From: Crambe crambe
Taxonomy: Eukaryota > Porifera > Demospongiae > Poecilosclerida > Crambeidae
Direction: 5' to 3'
Length of the DNA stretch: 64,000 bases
Assembly (NCBI GenBank): GCA_963924555.1
Contig: OZ004587.1
Span: 2,108,001 to 2,172,000, forward strand
In this document: positions 23,918 to 35,100 of the stretch, in pieces
How the letters are laid out: each line of letters starts with the position of its first letter
Numbering within the stretch: the first letter of the stretch is position 1
Program-made: the position numbers and the translations under genes
The notes under the pieces: generated by a model
The model's input: the letters and a program-made list of their open reading frames with translations, nothing else
Database searches by the model: none
Told to the model about the DNA's origin: nothing

Positions 23918-25270
23918 CTATGAAAACAAAGATTCCGTAATTAAAATACCTGTTAAACAGATCTATACTCTAGCCTCATACAGCTCTTTTGGAGCAGGAA
24001 GGGGAAGTGAACCTTATGTCACACTGAATAAGATGAATCTTCATTAACTCTTCATCATTTTATTTCTACAAGCATTAATCATTCTGTATGGACTAGTTGC
24101 AAAGCCATGGACTCCCACTAGGAATTTTGATTAGTAGATAGCTAAACCAAGTAACTAGTTGGGAAATTTTTAGCTAGTTACGATTTTTATTTATTTTTGT
24201 GTTGTTACAGCTTACTCTTTAATGTGCAGGGTTGATAATTGTTGAACATACTACAAAACTTTAACAATGAAATTTATGGTAATACCGTGTCATGAGTGCA
24301 GCTACTACATGATTTATTTCATTATATGAGAGCAGTATGGATACCAATGACATAATACTTGGGTTTACTCCAATTCACTGGAACTTGCTCATACTCAATT
24401 CATGCTGACAGATTCTAAACATTTGGAGCAAACAGGCTGTAGCTACATGCATATTAGTCCCAGTACTAACAAGTTTCAGAGATCAGAAGCACTAAGGCAG
24501 CTTTTAATTAAGTTTTTAACTAACTATGGTTATCTGAGGCATTGCTATCTTTAACTTTTATTTCGGCTACATTGGTATAAAATACATAGGATTCATAATA
24601 TCAGTACAAAACTCCATCCATCATGATTATATGGTACTCTATTTATATAAATCATAACACTCACGAATGAGTATCTTATGTCACCACAGACACAGAGCTC
24701 ACCTGTGGATGAGTAGGTAGCTAATGGTCGACAAACATAGAATATTGAGCATGCATGCACATAGGTGGAAAATCTTAAAGCCTTAGGCTCAATTTAAATA
24801 CTGAAGAATATCGTCTAGGCATTGTTAAGGCTGAAATTAAAGTGCTCTAATCACTACTGGCTGTGTAGTGGATGTAACAGATACACATTCAGATACACAT
24901 ACAAACACACACTATAACCCTTGTGCATAATCTGCTGAGGGTTAATAAGTCATGACCTAGAGTCAGCTTGATTGGTACGCTCACTCACTGAATTAAGATG
25001 GGGAGTACATGAAATAGCATTAAGAGTTTTAGTTGGTATATTATTACCACATAGGTGATATACAGTCTAGTACAATGCACATACTAGGATACAGTAGCTA
25101 TCAGGTTACAAAATCAGCCATGTGTGACCACCATCATCATGAATACTATTAACTATCATTTCCTGTGGGTATATTATTTGCCCACATGCTGTGTATATAT
25201 AATTCTAACTGACACTTGATTGCACATACACTTGCTTGAATATACACTGAATCTAAAGTAACATACTCAC
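23918..25270. other. Intron between the 2A exon and death domain 1
   Basis: It is 1.35 kb with no recognisable coding sequence. It is A+T-rich, with GAGTCATGACCTAGAGTCAGC-type repeat at about 24,948 that also occurs at 15,185 and 31,627. Confidence 0.6.
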
Positions 25271-25588
25271 CAGGACCAGGATTAGTTTCAACATCACCAC
25301 ACAATAACAACTTTAATGGCGCCAACACTTGAAGGTCAGAATAGTGGATAGTGAAAAGATCTCTTCTTCTTCGATACCATTTCCAGTCATCACTAAGAGG
25401 TATGGAAGCATTGTTGTATGCAGTAGTGCAGCCATATTGAAGCTTGCGATTGGTGAACATGGGACACGAGCAACAGGGGCCTTTATACAGGTGAGGTCCA
25501 AGTTTTCTTTCAGATTCAGTTATGGCAAACTTCCACCACAACAATACCAGCAGAAAGTTCAAAGCAAACAAGTATCTTGTGATATCAC
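25271..25588 (-). CDS. Exon: membrane segment, Cys-rich/basic region and 2A-like ribosome-skipping motif
   Basis: The acceptor is TTTTTTATAG before 25588 and the donor GTGAGT starts at 25270, so the exon is 318 nt with phase 1 at both ends. About ten residues in is a hydrophobic segment (LFALNFLLVLLWWKF), then a Cys-containing stretch (PCCSCPMF), a basic patch (WYRRRR) and the terminal motif LLLCGDVETNPGP. D-V/I-E-x-N-P-G-P is the 2A signature: the ribosome skips the Gly-Pro bond and releases two proteins from one frame. The motif occupies 25298-25272, and the exon ends one base after the final Pro codon. The next exon supplies AT to give Asp, continuing in frame into a death domain. No ATG lies upstream in this exon, so translation must enter from an upstream exon, or start at an internal ATG in PMFTN. 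2A-like motifs are also common in non-LTR retrotransposons, but no RT homology is seen here. Confidence 0.85.
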
Positions 25589-26126
25589 CTATAAAAAATG
25601 CAGAAAATTTAATTTCGCTTTTACTTCTACTCAAATAATAAAAAATGCATTATACTGATTTTACAGGCACTTAGAGTTTTATTCTTCCCACCTCAATACT
25701 AACTTCATGTACTTACTATCAAGCCATATCCTAATTCCAAGCCATTGTTCAGAAAACACAAATAGGCTAGAGTGATGGGATTTTCATTTCTCTATGCATA
25801 GCATATAAAATATTTCACGTGACAACCTTTATTCTTGCTGTTTTATTAGATGATCACAAAATCTTAAGCTTGCTCTCATTATTTATGGCTTTCATGTTGG
25901 TTTACTTGTTCCCAGTGACGATTGTTAACTTCTCTGCTTGGCTCTCTTTCTGCTTTCTCATGACTGTTGACTTGACTTTGTAGCTTCTGTTCTTGCTTTC
26001 TTTTGCTGCCTTTTCAGACAATCATAAAGTCTTGAGGTACCCTCTACTTTTGCTGATTGGTTTTCTTGCCTCCAGTACTTTTTCAGACAATTGTTAACTT
26101 TCACCAACTAACTGGCTGAGTTGTAA

Positions 26127-26190
26127 GTACTGCAGTCTCGTATGAAAACAATCCCTACATTCACAGGATTTTCATACGAGGCTGTAGTAC
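26127..26190. repeat. 64-bp palindrome
   Basis: GTACTGCAGTCTCGTATGAA and its near reverse complement ending TTCATACGAGGCTGTAGTAC form a hairpin of about 30 bp per arm, between the half SRCR exon and the 2A exon. Confidence 0.8.
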
Positions 26191-26527
26191 ATTATTATAA
26201 CCAGGCCAACCATTTTTTATGCTCATATAACAAGTAGCTAATAACAATTGTAGAATGAAGATAAGATATAGCGACGTACTATGTTAGATTTTTGCTGAAA
26301 AGTTGTTTCACTATTCAGATTTCCAATACTGTATGCAGCAAATGCTAATGTGAATTTCTATTTTTTTTTATTTCAAGCATATTATTATTAGCTATTGAAT
26401 TGTTTTTCAATGTCACAAAATCTCTTGGAAAAAAAATTGCTATAAACCAATAATTTACATGCACTACAATATGGACATATACATTTCCACATTTAGCTAG
26501 TTTTAGGTTGTCACTACTTAGTAGTAC

Positions 26528-26674
26528 CTGTAGATGACATTCCTAGTTGCTTGTAGACCACACTGGCATCAGTGTCACTCCACATCTGGTCACACACAGT
26601 TCCATTGAGACATATCTCCACACGACCCTCAGTACCAGTTCCATTTACAAGTCTGAAATCACATTCTGTACAAC
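26528..26674 (-). CDS. Exon: first half of an SRCR domain
   Basis: This 147-nt open exon has acceptor GACATTTAG and donor GTACTA, phase 1 to 1. The sequence CDFRLVNGTGTEGRVEICL, then NGTVCDQMWSDTDASVVYKQLG, matches the N-terminal half of a scavenger-receptor cysteine-rich domain, an extracellular ligand-binding fold usually encoded by two exons. Odd points: the WG of NGTWGTVCD is missing, the Cys of VVCRQLG is Tyr, and no second-half exon was found between here and the 2A exon. Its phase-1 donor fits the 2A exon at 25588, which would put half an SRCR before the membrane segment. It could also be a relic. Confidence 0.6.
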
Positions 26675-27387
26675 CTAAATGTCATCAAAGTTTAATTGGC
26701 AAGAATAATTTGCACATAATAATTATTATCTATTTCAAATAATCACCAAGAATGGACTTTAATACTTCAGATTTAAATATAGCTATTAAATTTAGGAAGT
26801 GATTTAATGCGACATCATAGCAACATAGCTACGTACCTGGTAACTATAATAGGACATACGTAATCGCTTACTTTCTTAGGATTAGGAACTGGCAAAGACT
26901 ATACTCAATGCTTGTCAAAATAGCCTAGCCATAATAAAGTACCTGAAACAACACTTTTCTAGCTGTAATGAATGGGCCAAAGGTATAATGGCTATCTTTG
27001 TAGAGATGCTTCATTTAGGTGCTTGAACACCACCAAGATACAAAGCTATGCTAAGTAGCTATATAGCTTTTTGAAAGGCATGCCAAAGACTTTGCTACAT
27101 AATTATTATGATTGTAGAAGAGAGTTCTGATGTGTCTACATTACTCACTCTAACATAGTTGACTATTACATTACTAACTCTAACATAGTTGACTATTACA
27201 TTACTTGATTAGCTCAAAGGGCCAGTGGATGTACTCAAATATATTCATATGGGAATGTACAATATTCATTTGGTAGTAGCTACTAGACTTTGTATATTAT
27301 ACTAGTTCTTGAATATGTTTGTATATACATAAACTCACACATTGAACTATAACTATAACAATAGGGTATGTTCATGTAACATATTCA

Positions 27388-27714
27388 ATTGGCAAGCGAA
27401 GCAGTTGGTGGAAGTCATTTATGCTTTAACGTCCGAGGCTAAGATAGTTATATATAAAGTGGTGATGGCAGCTGCATACACTGCTTACTGCAAGCACTTA
27501 GAAAGCCAAGCACCTACAATCCACTTAGATACCTAAGTCTAGCGCCTCTATGTAGAAAGTAATAAGCTCTAGCTGTTTGCTGCTAAGTGTCATGAGGATG
27601 TTTTATTTGTGGGGGTAAAGGTCAAACGAACATATGCACATGCGTATTAAATGTGACATGCGTATCGAAATCTCAATTTGCATGAATAGGGAGGAAGCTC
27701 GCTTCACTTGCCAA
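27388..27714. mobile_element. MITE with ATTGGCAAGCGAAGC ends
   Basis: The left end AATTGGCAAGCGAAGC pairs with the right end GCTTCACTTGCCAAT. A diverged relative with matching internal sequence (GAATCTCAATTTACATGAAT) is at 63,245-63,540. Confidence 0.65.
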
Positions 27715-29164
27715 TGATTATAACTGTGGAAAAAAGAATCACTCAGCAGGAAGCAAGGCAGGTCAACATGTTGGAAAAAAAACTTGGAAAGGGGGGGGAA
27801 GGTTGGATGAGGGTATCTTGATATTTAGGCTAGACTGTGGGAGACTGTGAAGTATCCAAGCTCTTAAATTAAAGCATAGTGGACATTTTAAATTTACTTT
27901 TTCATCTTCTGTTATGGTTGTTTGGTTTGTTTTCAAATTAGCTATTATTTCAGTTATTGTCTTCATTTATGTGTTGTTTTTTTTTATCATGGCATACCTA
28001 TAAGTTATTATAGTTGCTACACTTGATGGCAATAATTACATGTAATTGTAGTCCTAAACACAATTAAGAACAAAGTAATCACTGAGCAGGAAGCAAAGTA
28101 ATTCATGACATTTGTGCATAAATTGCACTGCATATTCTATTATACTTCAGTTATGATTTTTAAAATTTATTTCAGGCTAAGTTTGAAGAGGTGGACGGGA
28201 GACTGGGAAGCGTTGAAGCTCTCAAGTTAAAGCATAGTGCACATTTTCATCTTCCGTTATGGTTGTTTTTGTTTTTTTATATATATGCTCAGAAAATTTG
28301 TTAACAAAGTACTGTTAGAGGATAACCAGACCATGACTAAAATAATAAAAAAAAGTGGTCTTCTTACTAGTGTAAGCTGAATTTCACGCCATTATATTTA
28401 AATCTGAGCATATTCCACCAAAACAGGACATAATCGCTCACTTTCTTTACCAGCAAAGACTATAATAAGGTATAATGGCCATCTTTGTAGAGAGACTTCA
28501 TTTAGGTGCTCGAACACCACCAAGATACAAAGCTATGCTAAGTAGCTATTTTTGGGAGGCATGCCAAAGCATATTATGATAGTGGAAAAGAACTCCAGGG
28601 ATTCCAATTCCACTATAATAATAATTATTGTGAGCTCTGCTATGTTTCCATTACTCTTACACTACTCGACTACGTAGCTCAAGGGGCTGGTGGATGTACT
28701 CAAATCAATGAATTAATATAGTATTATGTTTTTTTTTTAATTTTGTTTGTTTATTTTTTCTATGCTTGGAAATTTTTTCAGCGATTTTTATTTTAAAGAC
28801 TTAGCTAGTTAATATAATATCTTTATTTTCATGTCCTTTTATCATGGTACGTATAATTGCTGATCTCCTAGTTACCATTTTTTATTATTTTTATTTTAGT
28901 CATGGTTTTTCATTCACTATTTCGTTCAGTACAATTAATTTTTGGAGCTAAAATTAAAAAAAATGTTATAACTATATTTACACATCCACCTTTTTCGGAT
29001 TATAAATTACATTGTTATTTCCTTAAAGTTACTATTATTAATGGCTACTAAATAATTTTAGCTAGTTCAAAGTTCAAACTGATATTATTCCTGCTTGAAA
29101 CAAGATAATACCTTGAATGGTGAAGGCATTATTAGCCTATATAGTATCAATAGTGTGTCTGAAA

Positions 29165-29395
29165 ATAATAGCTATTTCCTACCATTCTGAATTACCTGAT
29201 AAACTGATGAGAATTGCTTGATCTCTAACTAGGAGATATGTAATTCTGGTTTGGTGAGCAAAACATTCAAAATCCATTTTAAAGGTAATTCTATATACCG
29301 ACTTCATTCAATTACATATCCCCTAGTTAGAGATCAAGCAATTCTCACCAGTGTTTAATAACATTTATCAGGTAATTCAGAATGGTAGGAAACAG
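29165..29395. mobile_element. Foldback element with partial direct copy nearby
   Basis: TTTCCTACCATTCTGAATTA, then GAATTGCTTGATCTCTAACT, are mirrored in reverse complement on the right arm. The right arm and its flank (TATTGTTATTATTATTCATA) recur directly at 29,865-30,005. Confidence 0.75.
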
Positions 29396-31423
29396 TTGTT
29401 TACTATTATTGTTATTATTATTCATAGGATGCTACACAAAGTCTCATTCCCATTCCTATACTCTGTCAAATTATAATAAATTGCACTGCATATTTTTGGA
29501 CTGCAATTGCATACCAAGTAGAAAAATAAGTTTGTTCGGAACTGGCTATGTACAACATTTTTTTTGCTATCTACCTAGCCACCTTTTTTCGATTGTAATA
29601 TTTCATTAATCATTATTTTATTTTTATACCTTAAGGTTCTATTATTAATGGGTACCAAATTTAACTAATAATTATTTTAGCTGAGTTCAAATTTGTATAG
29701 CTGCTAAATTAATACCTTGAAATCACAAAAATTGAAAAATCACTAAATTTTGTACCCATAGCTTTTACTGTTAGTTCAGTATAATTATGTCTTGGTGAGC
29801 AAAGCATTCAAAAAGTATTTAAAGGAAATTCTATACCGACTTCTTTCAATGTGAATTATTGTATTTTACATATCTCCTAGTTAGAGATCAAGCAATTCTC
29901 ATCAGTTTATCAGGTAATTCAGAATGGTAGGAAATAGCTATTATTGTTATTATTATTCATAGCATGCTACACAAAGTCTCATTCCCATTCCTATACTCTC
30001 TATAATAACTACTTTGAAAAATGCAGATTTTAAGCTCTGTTTTTTTTGTTGTTTTTTTTAAACTCGGAATTCTTAGCTACTTCGTAGTTGCAGATAATTA
30101 TATTTGAACTATAGCTACTCTACAGCTAACTTTGATGTATAAGATATCTCCACTGCATTATAGCTAGCTACTACTGCTAGTGCAAAGAATTCCTTTATAA
30201 TTGATTTTAAAGGTAAAGGAGCAAAGCATCCTTTTAACCAGGCTTTTGTATGTGAGATTATAGTTGCTACACCAAATGAATTTTGATGGCAATAATTATA
30301 TGTAATTGTAGTCCTAAACACAGGAACAATATATCACTGAGCAAGAAGCAAGGTAAGAAACTTGCTTTCATGACATTTTGTTATGGGCTAGGGGCTAGGG
30401 CATCAACTATTAAGGGAGGATGTACGTACCACTATCCATATCTTCATTATACAACCCTCTATAAGCTTCTTTAGGTCTCAAAAGAGAGCTTTCTTTGAGA
30501 GCTTTACACCACCCCCATGGAAGATCAGTGGCTAAAAAAAAATTGTAAAATTACCACAGGCCTTTAATATTCTTATCATAGCTTCTATGGGTCTATAGCT
30601 GCGCACTTTGGGATTTCAAAGGGGGTATGGTTTCCAAAAAAACAAAAAACAAAAAAAAATTAAAAAAAAATTTTTTTGGGGTGCATCCTCCATTAAACTT
30701 CAATATATTTTGATTATTTCAAAGGCAACTGCATAACACAGAACAACTTTGCTCAGCACTGGCTATTTAAATCATTTGAACTGACAGAAATTTTTTTGCA
30801 TGTTGTTATAAGATTTAATAGCTACAGATCTAAAATTATTATGTCATTAGCTACTATGATTCTATCATCAATATTCAGAGTCCTTTATTAAAACATTTTA
30901 TAAGGTTTGCGTCATCATCACTGTTGCTGGCAGTTGATGTCAAGCTATGTATAGAGAAAAGAAAATGGTGCAACAGCAGCACAACTGAACTGTTAGTTCT
31001 TCGAGCAATGGATGAGAAATAGAAGATGGCATATAATATTGTTGGCTCTAGTGAGTACTAAGACGGCAATAATGAAACTCCAGAGTGCTTGTAAGAGCTC
31101 ACTTCCTTGGATTCATTCACAACTAGGATATGCTCATTATGGGTTGTTTATAGCTTTTGTCATTATTAGTTACTAGCTAGGGCAATGTGCAACATTAATA
31201 CTGACAGTGAGGGAGCAAGTATTCTTAAGGTAGGCAGCTGCATAATTATAATAAAAAGCTGTAATGCTTACCAGAAAGTAAGCCTAGCACCTACTATTAT
31301 CCAAAAGGCTGTAGAAATTGATCAAGGCAATTACAATTGGAGCATGCAACTCTGCCCTACTATTGCATGATGCACACACATGACACTATGTAAGCTTGGG
31401 GCATTTTGGATTGTAGACCTAAG

Positions 31424-31594
31424 CCCTGTTTACATGGGGGTTCTAACCCGGATTCGACCCGGATTTGCTTCGCGTGTGAACGGTACCAACCCGGATTCCA
31501 ATCCGGGTATATAGCCCAACCCATATCAATTAGGTGGATTGGAATCCGGATTGAATCTCAACCCGGGTTGGGCGCACGTGTAAATACAGCTCTA
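31424..31594. mobile_element. GC-rich MITE with internal AACCCGGATT repeats
   Basis: The ends AGCCCTGTTTACAT and GTAAATACAGCTCT are near-complementary. Inside are several copies of ACCCGGATT or its complement (TCCGGATT, CCGGGTTG). It is much richer in CpG than its surroundings. Confidence 0.65.
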
Positions 31595-32013
31595 GATACA
31601 TATATTTATATCTACAATTTCAACGAGTCATGACCTGAGAGTTCTGGCATTATGCTCACGATCAAAATCTTCGTGGTAAATCTTGATCTGGGAGCAAAAT
31701 ATACATGTATGCTAGGCATGAGGCACTTCTTGGTGCTCACTTGCTGAATAAATTTAAAATATCTACCTAGCCACCTTTTTTAGTCATTGTTTTCATTTTA
31801 TAGCTATTAGCTAAGAGTGTAATTATTCACTGTACTGCACCAATGGACTGGACGCTGAACTGAACCACTTGACTGACCTTTATTTATTTTCTGTATGTTC
31901 ATTCATGGTGAACAAAACATTCAAAGTGTATTTGAAAGTAATTCTACCAACCTCATTCATGAAATAATTAGTAATTTTCCACCCATTATATATAAATTAT
32001 AATTAATTCTCAC

Positions 32014-32234
32014 CATTGTTTAATAAATCCTGCATTTTGAGTTTGTATAAAAAGATGACAGTTATCAACAACCACCATGCAGTCAAAATGAAAGGGATGA
32101 ACCAGACATGGCGGGAAAGGACAGGGTAGCCTCTCTGCTTTGGTCTATGGCCATTGAAGCAATAATATGGCCTCAGGTACTGGACCCGTGACTTCCACAA
32201 CTGCACCAGTTCAGACCTGATCATCCTCTCACAC
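32014..32234 (-). CDS. Possible exon with a transmembrane segment
   Basis: This is a 221-nt stretch, open in one frame, between a good acceptor (ATCATTTTAG) and donor (GTGAGA). It encodes CERMIRSELVQLWKSRVQYL, a Pro/Arg-containing segment, and a long hydrophobic helix (WFIPFILTAWWLLITVIFLY) followed by KLKMQDLLNNG. Phase is 2 at the start and 1 at the end, so it could splice to either the half SRCR exon or the 2A exon downstream. I do not recognise the family, and linkage to the 2A gene is only a phase-based suggestion. Confidence 0.4.
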
Positions 32235-33894
32235 CTAAAATGATAAGCTCATCATTACCTTTCAAACAGGAATCAATTATAGCTAGTTGATTTAAAGTAG
32301 CTAAGGACTGGCACACATGCTAGGTTACCCATTGTCCTCACCAAAAATAAATAATGAGATTGCTGAGAGACAGTTAGCTATGCCGATAAATCTCATGATT
32401 CTCATCCTACTTTTTAATATTGAAGGTAAATGCTCAGCCATTCAAAAGTGGAAAGCCAAAAGCAATTATTTCTCTTCTTGCATCTGATTCACATGCAGTT
32501 ACATGTAGTTAGTTATGAATTATTATTCATAGCATGCTATACATATTGATATATAATTCATAGCATGTTACACAAAGTCTGATTCCTATTCCTATTATAC
32601 TCTTAATGCAGACTGTTTTTATTGATACCTAGCTATTAAACAGAGGTACTCCTGTTATTCAGATGCTGTTGGGTATTTTCTACTGCTGATGCATAAAACA
32701 GCTAAGGAAATTTTCTAATAGCTAATGGTTACAAATCTAGTGCAGCCTTTTTATAAGCTGTATTAGCTACTACTGCTAGTATGAAGATTTCCTTTATACA
32801 TTGACCATAGGCTTCAAAGCTTTCCTTCATCTGTTTTTATTCATCAGGTACTAGCTAGCTATATAGTGTTGAGATCATATCTCGAGATTTACACAACCTG
32901 ACCATAATTAGCTCTTGAAATTTTGCCAATGAAAATCTTGAGATATCAAATAGGCCTCAATAAATTATGCTGGCATTTTTTAAAAACCATTATGGATCCA
33001 CTGAAGGATTTTGAGCATTTTAGGTGTGTTGCAGCAGCATTTTTGGTGGAATTTGGATATCATTACACATTATAGCTAGCTAAACACGTAAACTTTGCAA
33101 CATAAAGAGCATAGGAGACTGAGATAGCTAAGATATGAACATTTCAATCACTACTAAGTCACAGAGACTGTTCATCGCAAGTTTTACTAATTGAACTGTA
33201 CAAGTGTGACAAACTTAAACTTTGTTCAAGTGATGTTGACATTTTGAAAGCTTTTCCTTTTCTCAGTGAAAACTTCCAACTTAGCTAGCTACCTTGCAAA
33301 AGTGGCTATATTGGACTTCCATAATGCTCCAATAGATAGCCTTTTTAAAACTAATTTTGTGCTGAAGTTTGGGCATTATAGGTAGAATCCAAAGCATTAT
33401 GGGCAGTGTGCATGAGAATTAGGGAATAGTATTATGGGGAGAATTTGGAGTATAATTTATTGAGCCAGCTGCTTGACTGAGTGTGCTGACCGCTTAAGCG
33501 TCTGTAGTTACAATCTATATTATAGTTAGTGTAGGATTTAGTGAGGACATGAGAGGGGGAAAATTAATAATACTATTGTGATCACTTCATACTATCATAC
33601 GTACCTTTGCTTTGGAGATCGAGTGGGGCGAGCCCCGCCCTCCTAAAATGACCACAAGTACTGGCGCTACTTGAACTAGCTAGTTACGCCGAGTACTCTT
33701 AGAATAGAAACTACTACTCTAGCACTAGTTTAGACACAATCTATCAGCAAACTGACTCCAACACTCACGCAAATCAAACTCATAAGAGAAAAAGCTCTCT
33801 CTTATTGCCGTGATGCAATTATGAGAACTACGCATGCGCAGTTAATTTAGAATTATTCAATTTGACCACAAAAATTAAATAAATGTTCACTAAC

Positions 33895-34080
33895 TCAATG
33901 TGTGCATAGGTGGAGTGATGAGATCTTCTCTGGTTTGACCTTTGACCTGTGGAAGGGAGTCGAGATGATCACCATAGTGACAAAAATAATTAAGTGCAAA
34001 AGTAGCTGAAGTACATGTAAAGTATAGGCTTGAACACTCTCCACCTTTAGATTACTGACTCTACTGATGACTGGAACCAT
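33895..34080 (-). CDS. Weak ORF with a hydrophobic helix
   Basis: The 61-codon frame starts with ATG at 34080 and contains LHVLQLLLHLIIFVTMVIIS, a signal-anchor-like helix. A possible splice site (CTTCCACAG then GTCAAAGG) lies near 33950, but its donor is poor. It could be a 5' exon of a minus-strand gene or chance. Confidence 0.15.
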   Translation of the reverse strand: MVPVISRVSNLKVESVQAYTLHVLQLLLHLIIFVTMVIISTPFHRSKVKPEKISSLHLCTH

Positions 34081-35015
34081 GAGGGTTAAGGGTCATAAGT
34101 GTAGCTGGTATCGGAATGTTGACAGAATCTAATTGGCTGTGACAATCAGTAACACAACTACGAAAGTTTAGAGCAGAAACCATGTGTTGTCCAACATCAT
34201 ACACCTGACACTCATAGCTACGCAGCTTCTTTGTCTTTAAAGTGACACATGATGGGGAAATGAAAACACAGGTAGTAATTGCTCTCTATCACATTATTAA
34301 TGCAAACCAAAGTACAGTGCAAGCAGACATTTATACTGTACATATGGTGGACCTCTTTTCTATTCACACCACTTTGACCATGGCCTCAGATACCAGATTT
34401 TAAATTCATTCCATTCAGTGTATGCAGCAAAGTGGGCATGTGCTTGCTCTGGTCAAGCACAGAATCTTCTGGTGTACTAGTTTGCCTACACAACAGTTCA
34501 TTAGGAGCCATGATATGATATGACGAGTGATGATCATTTTAATGTGTGAATTAGTAACCAGAGAGTTCAGGTCTGCCTCCCATGTAGCCACTGCACTTAA
34601 GCACCTACGTACCATCACAGTCCTATCCAATATAGGTCTGTGGTCCTACACAGCTATGATACATCCAGAAACAATGGGTTGAGAGAGACCATGACCTACC
34701 TGGCCATTGCACTCACTTATGTATTAATATTTGGAGTCAGTCAAAGTACTAGGATTCTCCCCAGTTAAACTGATCAGAGCAGGTCACATTAACTTAAAAT
34801 ACATTGTTTTAACCACATGAAAGAAAAATGGGCCCCATCAGAGTAGTGTTGCACTTCTCTAACACTGTTTGGGGAGAACTTGATGATGGATGTGGGAGAG
34901 GTAGTTGTGTTACCTCACACATTCACTGTCAAATAACAGTTAAATAAGGAAGTGACTCTATTTACAACTAATGAAGGTCATTATCACAATTGACAGATCT
35001 TGGTACAGCCTAGCC

Positions 35016-35028
35016 TTTTTTTTTTTTT

Positions 35029-35060
<32 letters not shown>

Positions 35061-35100
35061 GGGGGGGGAGGGGGGAGGGGTGGGAAAAAGAGACCCTTCG
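35016..35100 (+). repeat. T run followed by G-rich tract
   Basis: About 23 T are followed directly by 21 G and then by G-rich sequence with single A or T interruptions to about 35,085. Confidence 0.9.

Larger units (their letters stand above)
8309..26674 (-). other. Gene model: (half SRCR)-membrane segment-2A-death domain-Roc/COR-pseudo-Roc/COR-death domain-SH3-like-ankyrin
   Basis: This is a multi-exon gene read from splice sites and phase. Exons, in transcript order: 25588-25271, 23917-23639, 22854-21238, 21157-19280, 19165-17222, 17147-16911, 16853-16801, 13043-12773, 12714-12677, 9553-8309. Junction phases are 1,1,1,1,1,1,0,1,0, and every donor matches the next acceptor. The coding length after the 2A proline codon is 7,563 nt including one base of the 2A exon, which is 2,520 codons plus TAA. 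Known: death domains and Roc GTPases act in apoptotic and innate immune signalling, and ankyrin repeats bind partners. Inference: the protein is a cytosolic signalling scaffold made together with a membrane peptide. The half SRCR exon at 26674-26528 would extend it in phase, but this is less sure, and the true 5' end is not identified. Five introns are only 57-114 bp long; three exceed 1 kb and hold transposon debris. Confidence 0.85.
26700..31980. other. Repeat-rich stretch without recognised genes
   Basis: It contains a 31-bp direct repeat at 27,145-27,205, TIR element 27,388-27,714, two related blocks near 27,720-28,280 (both with GGAAGC...CACTCAGCAGGAAG), foldback 29,165-29,395 and its partial copy 29,865-30,005, a CTAGGGCAATGTGCAAC end near 31,178 and a GC-rich MITE at 31,424. 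No exon was supported. Confidence 0.6.

Noticed and set aside
25271..25588. Reading the 2A exon as part of a non-LTR retrotransposon
   Set aside because: 2A motifs do occur there, but no RT or endonuclease sequence follows, and the exon splices in exact phase to a death domain.
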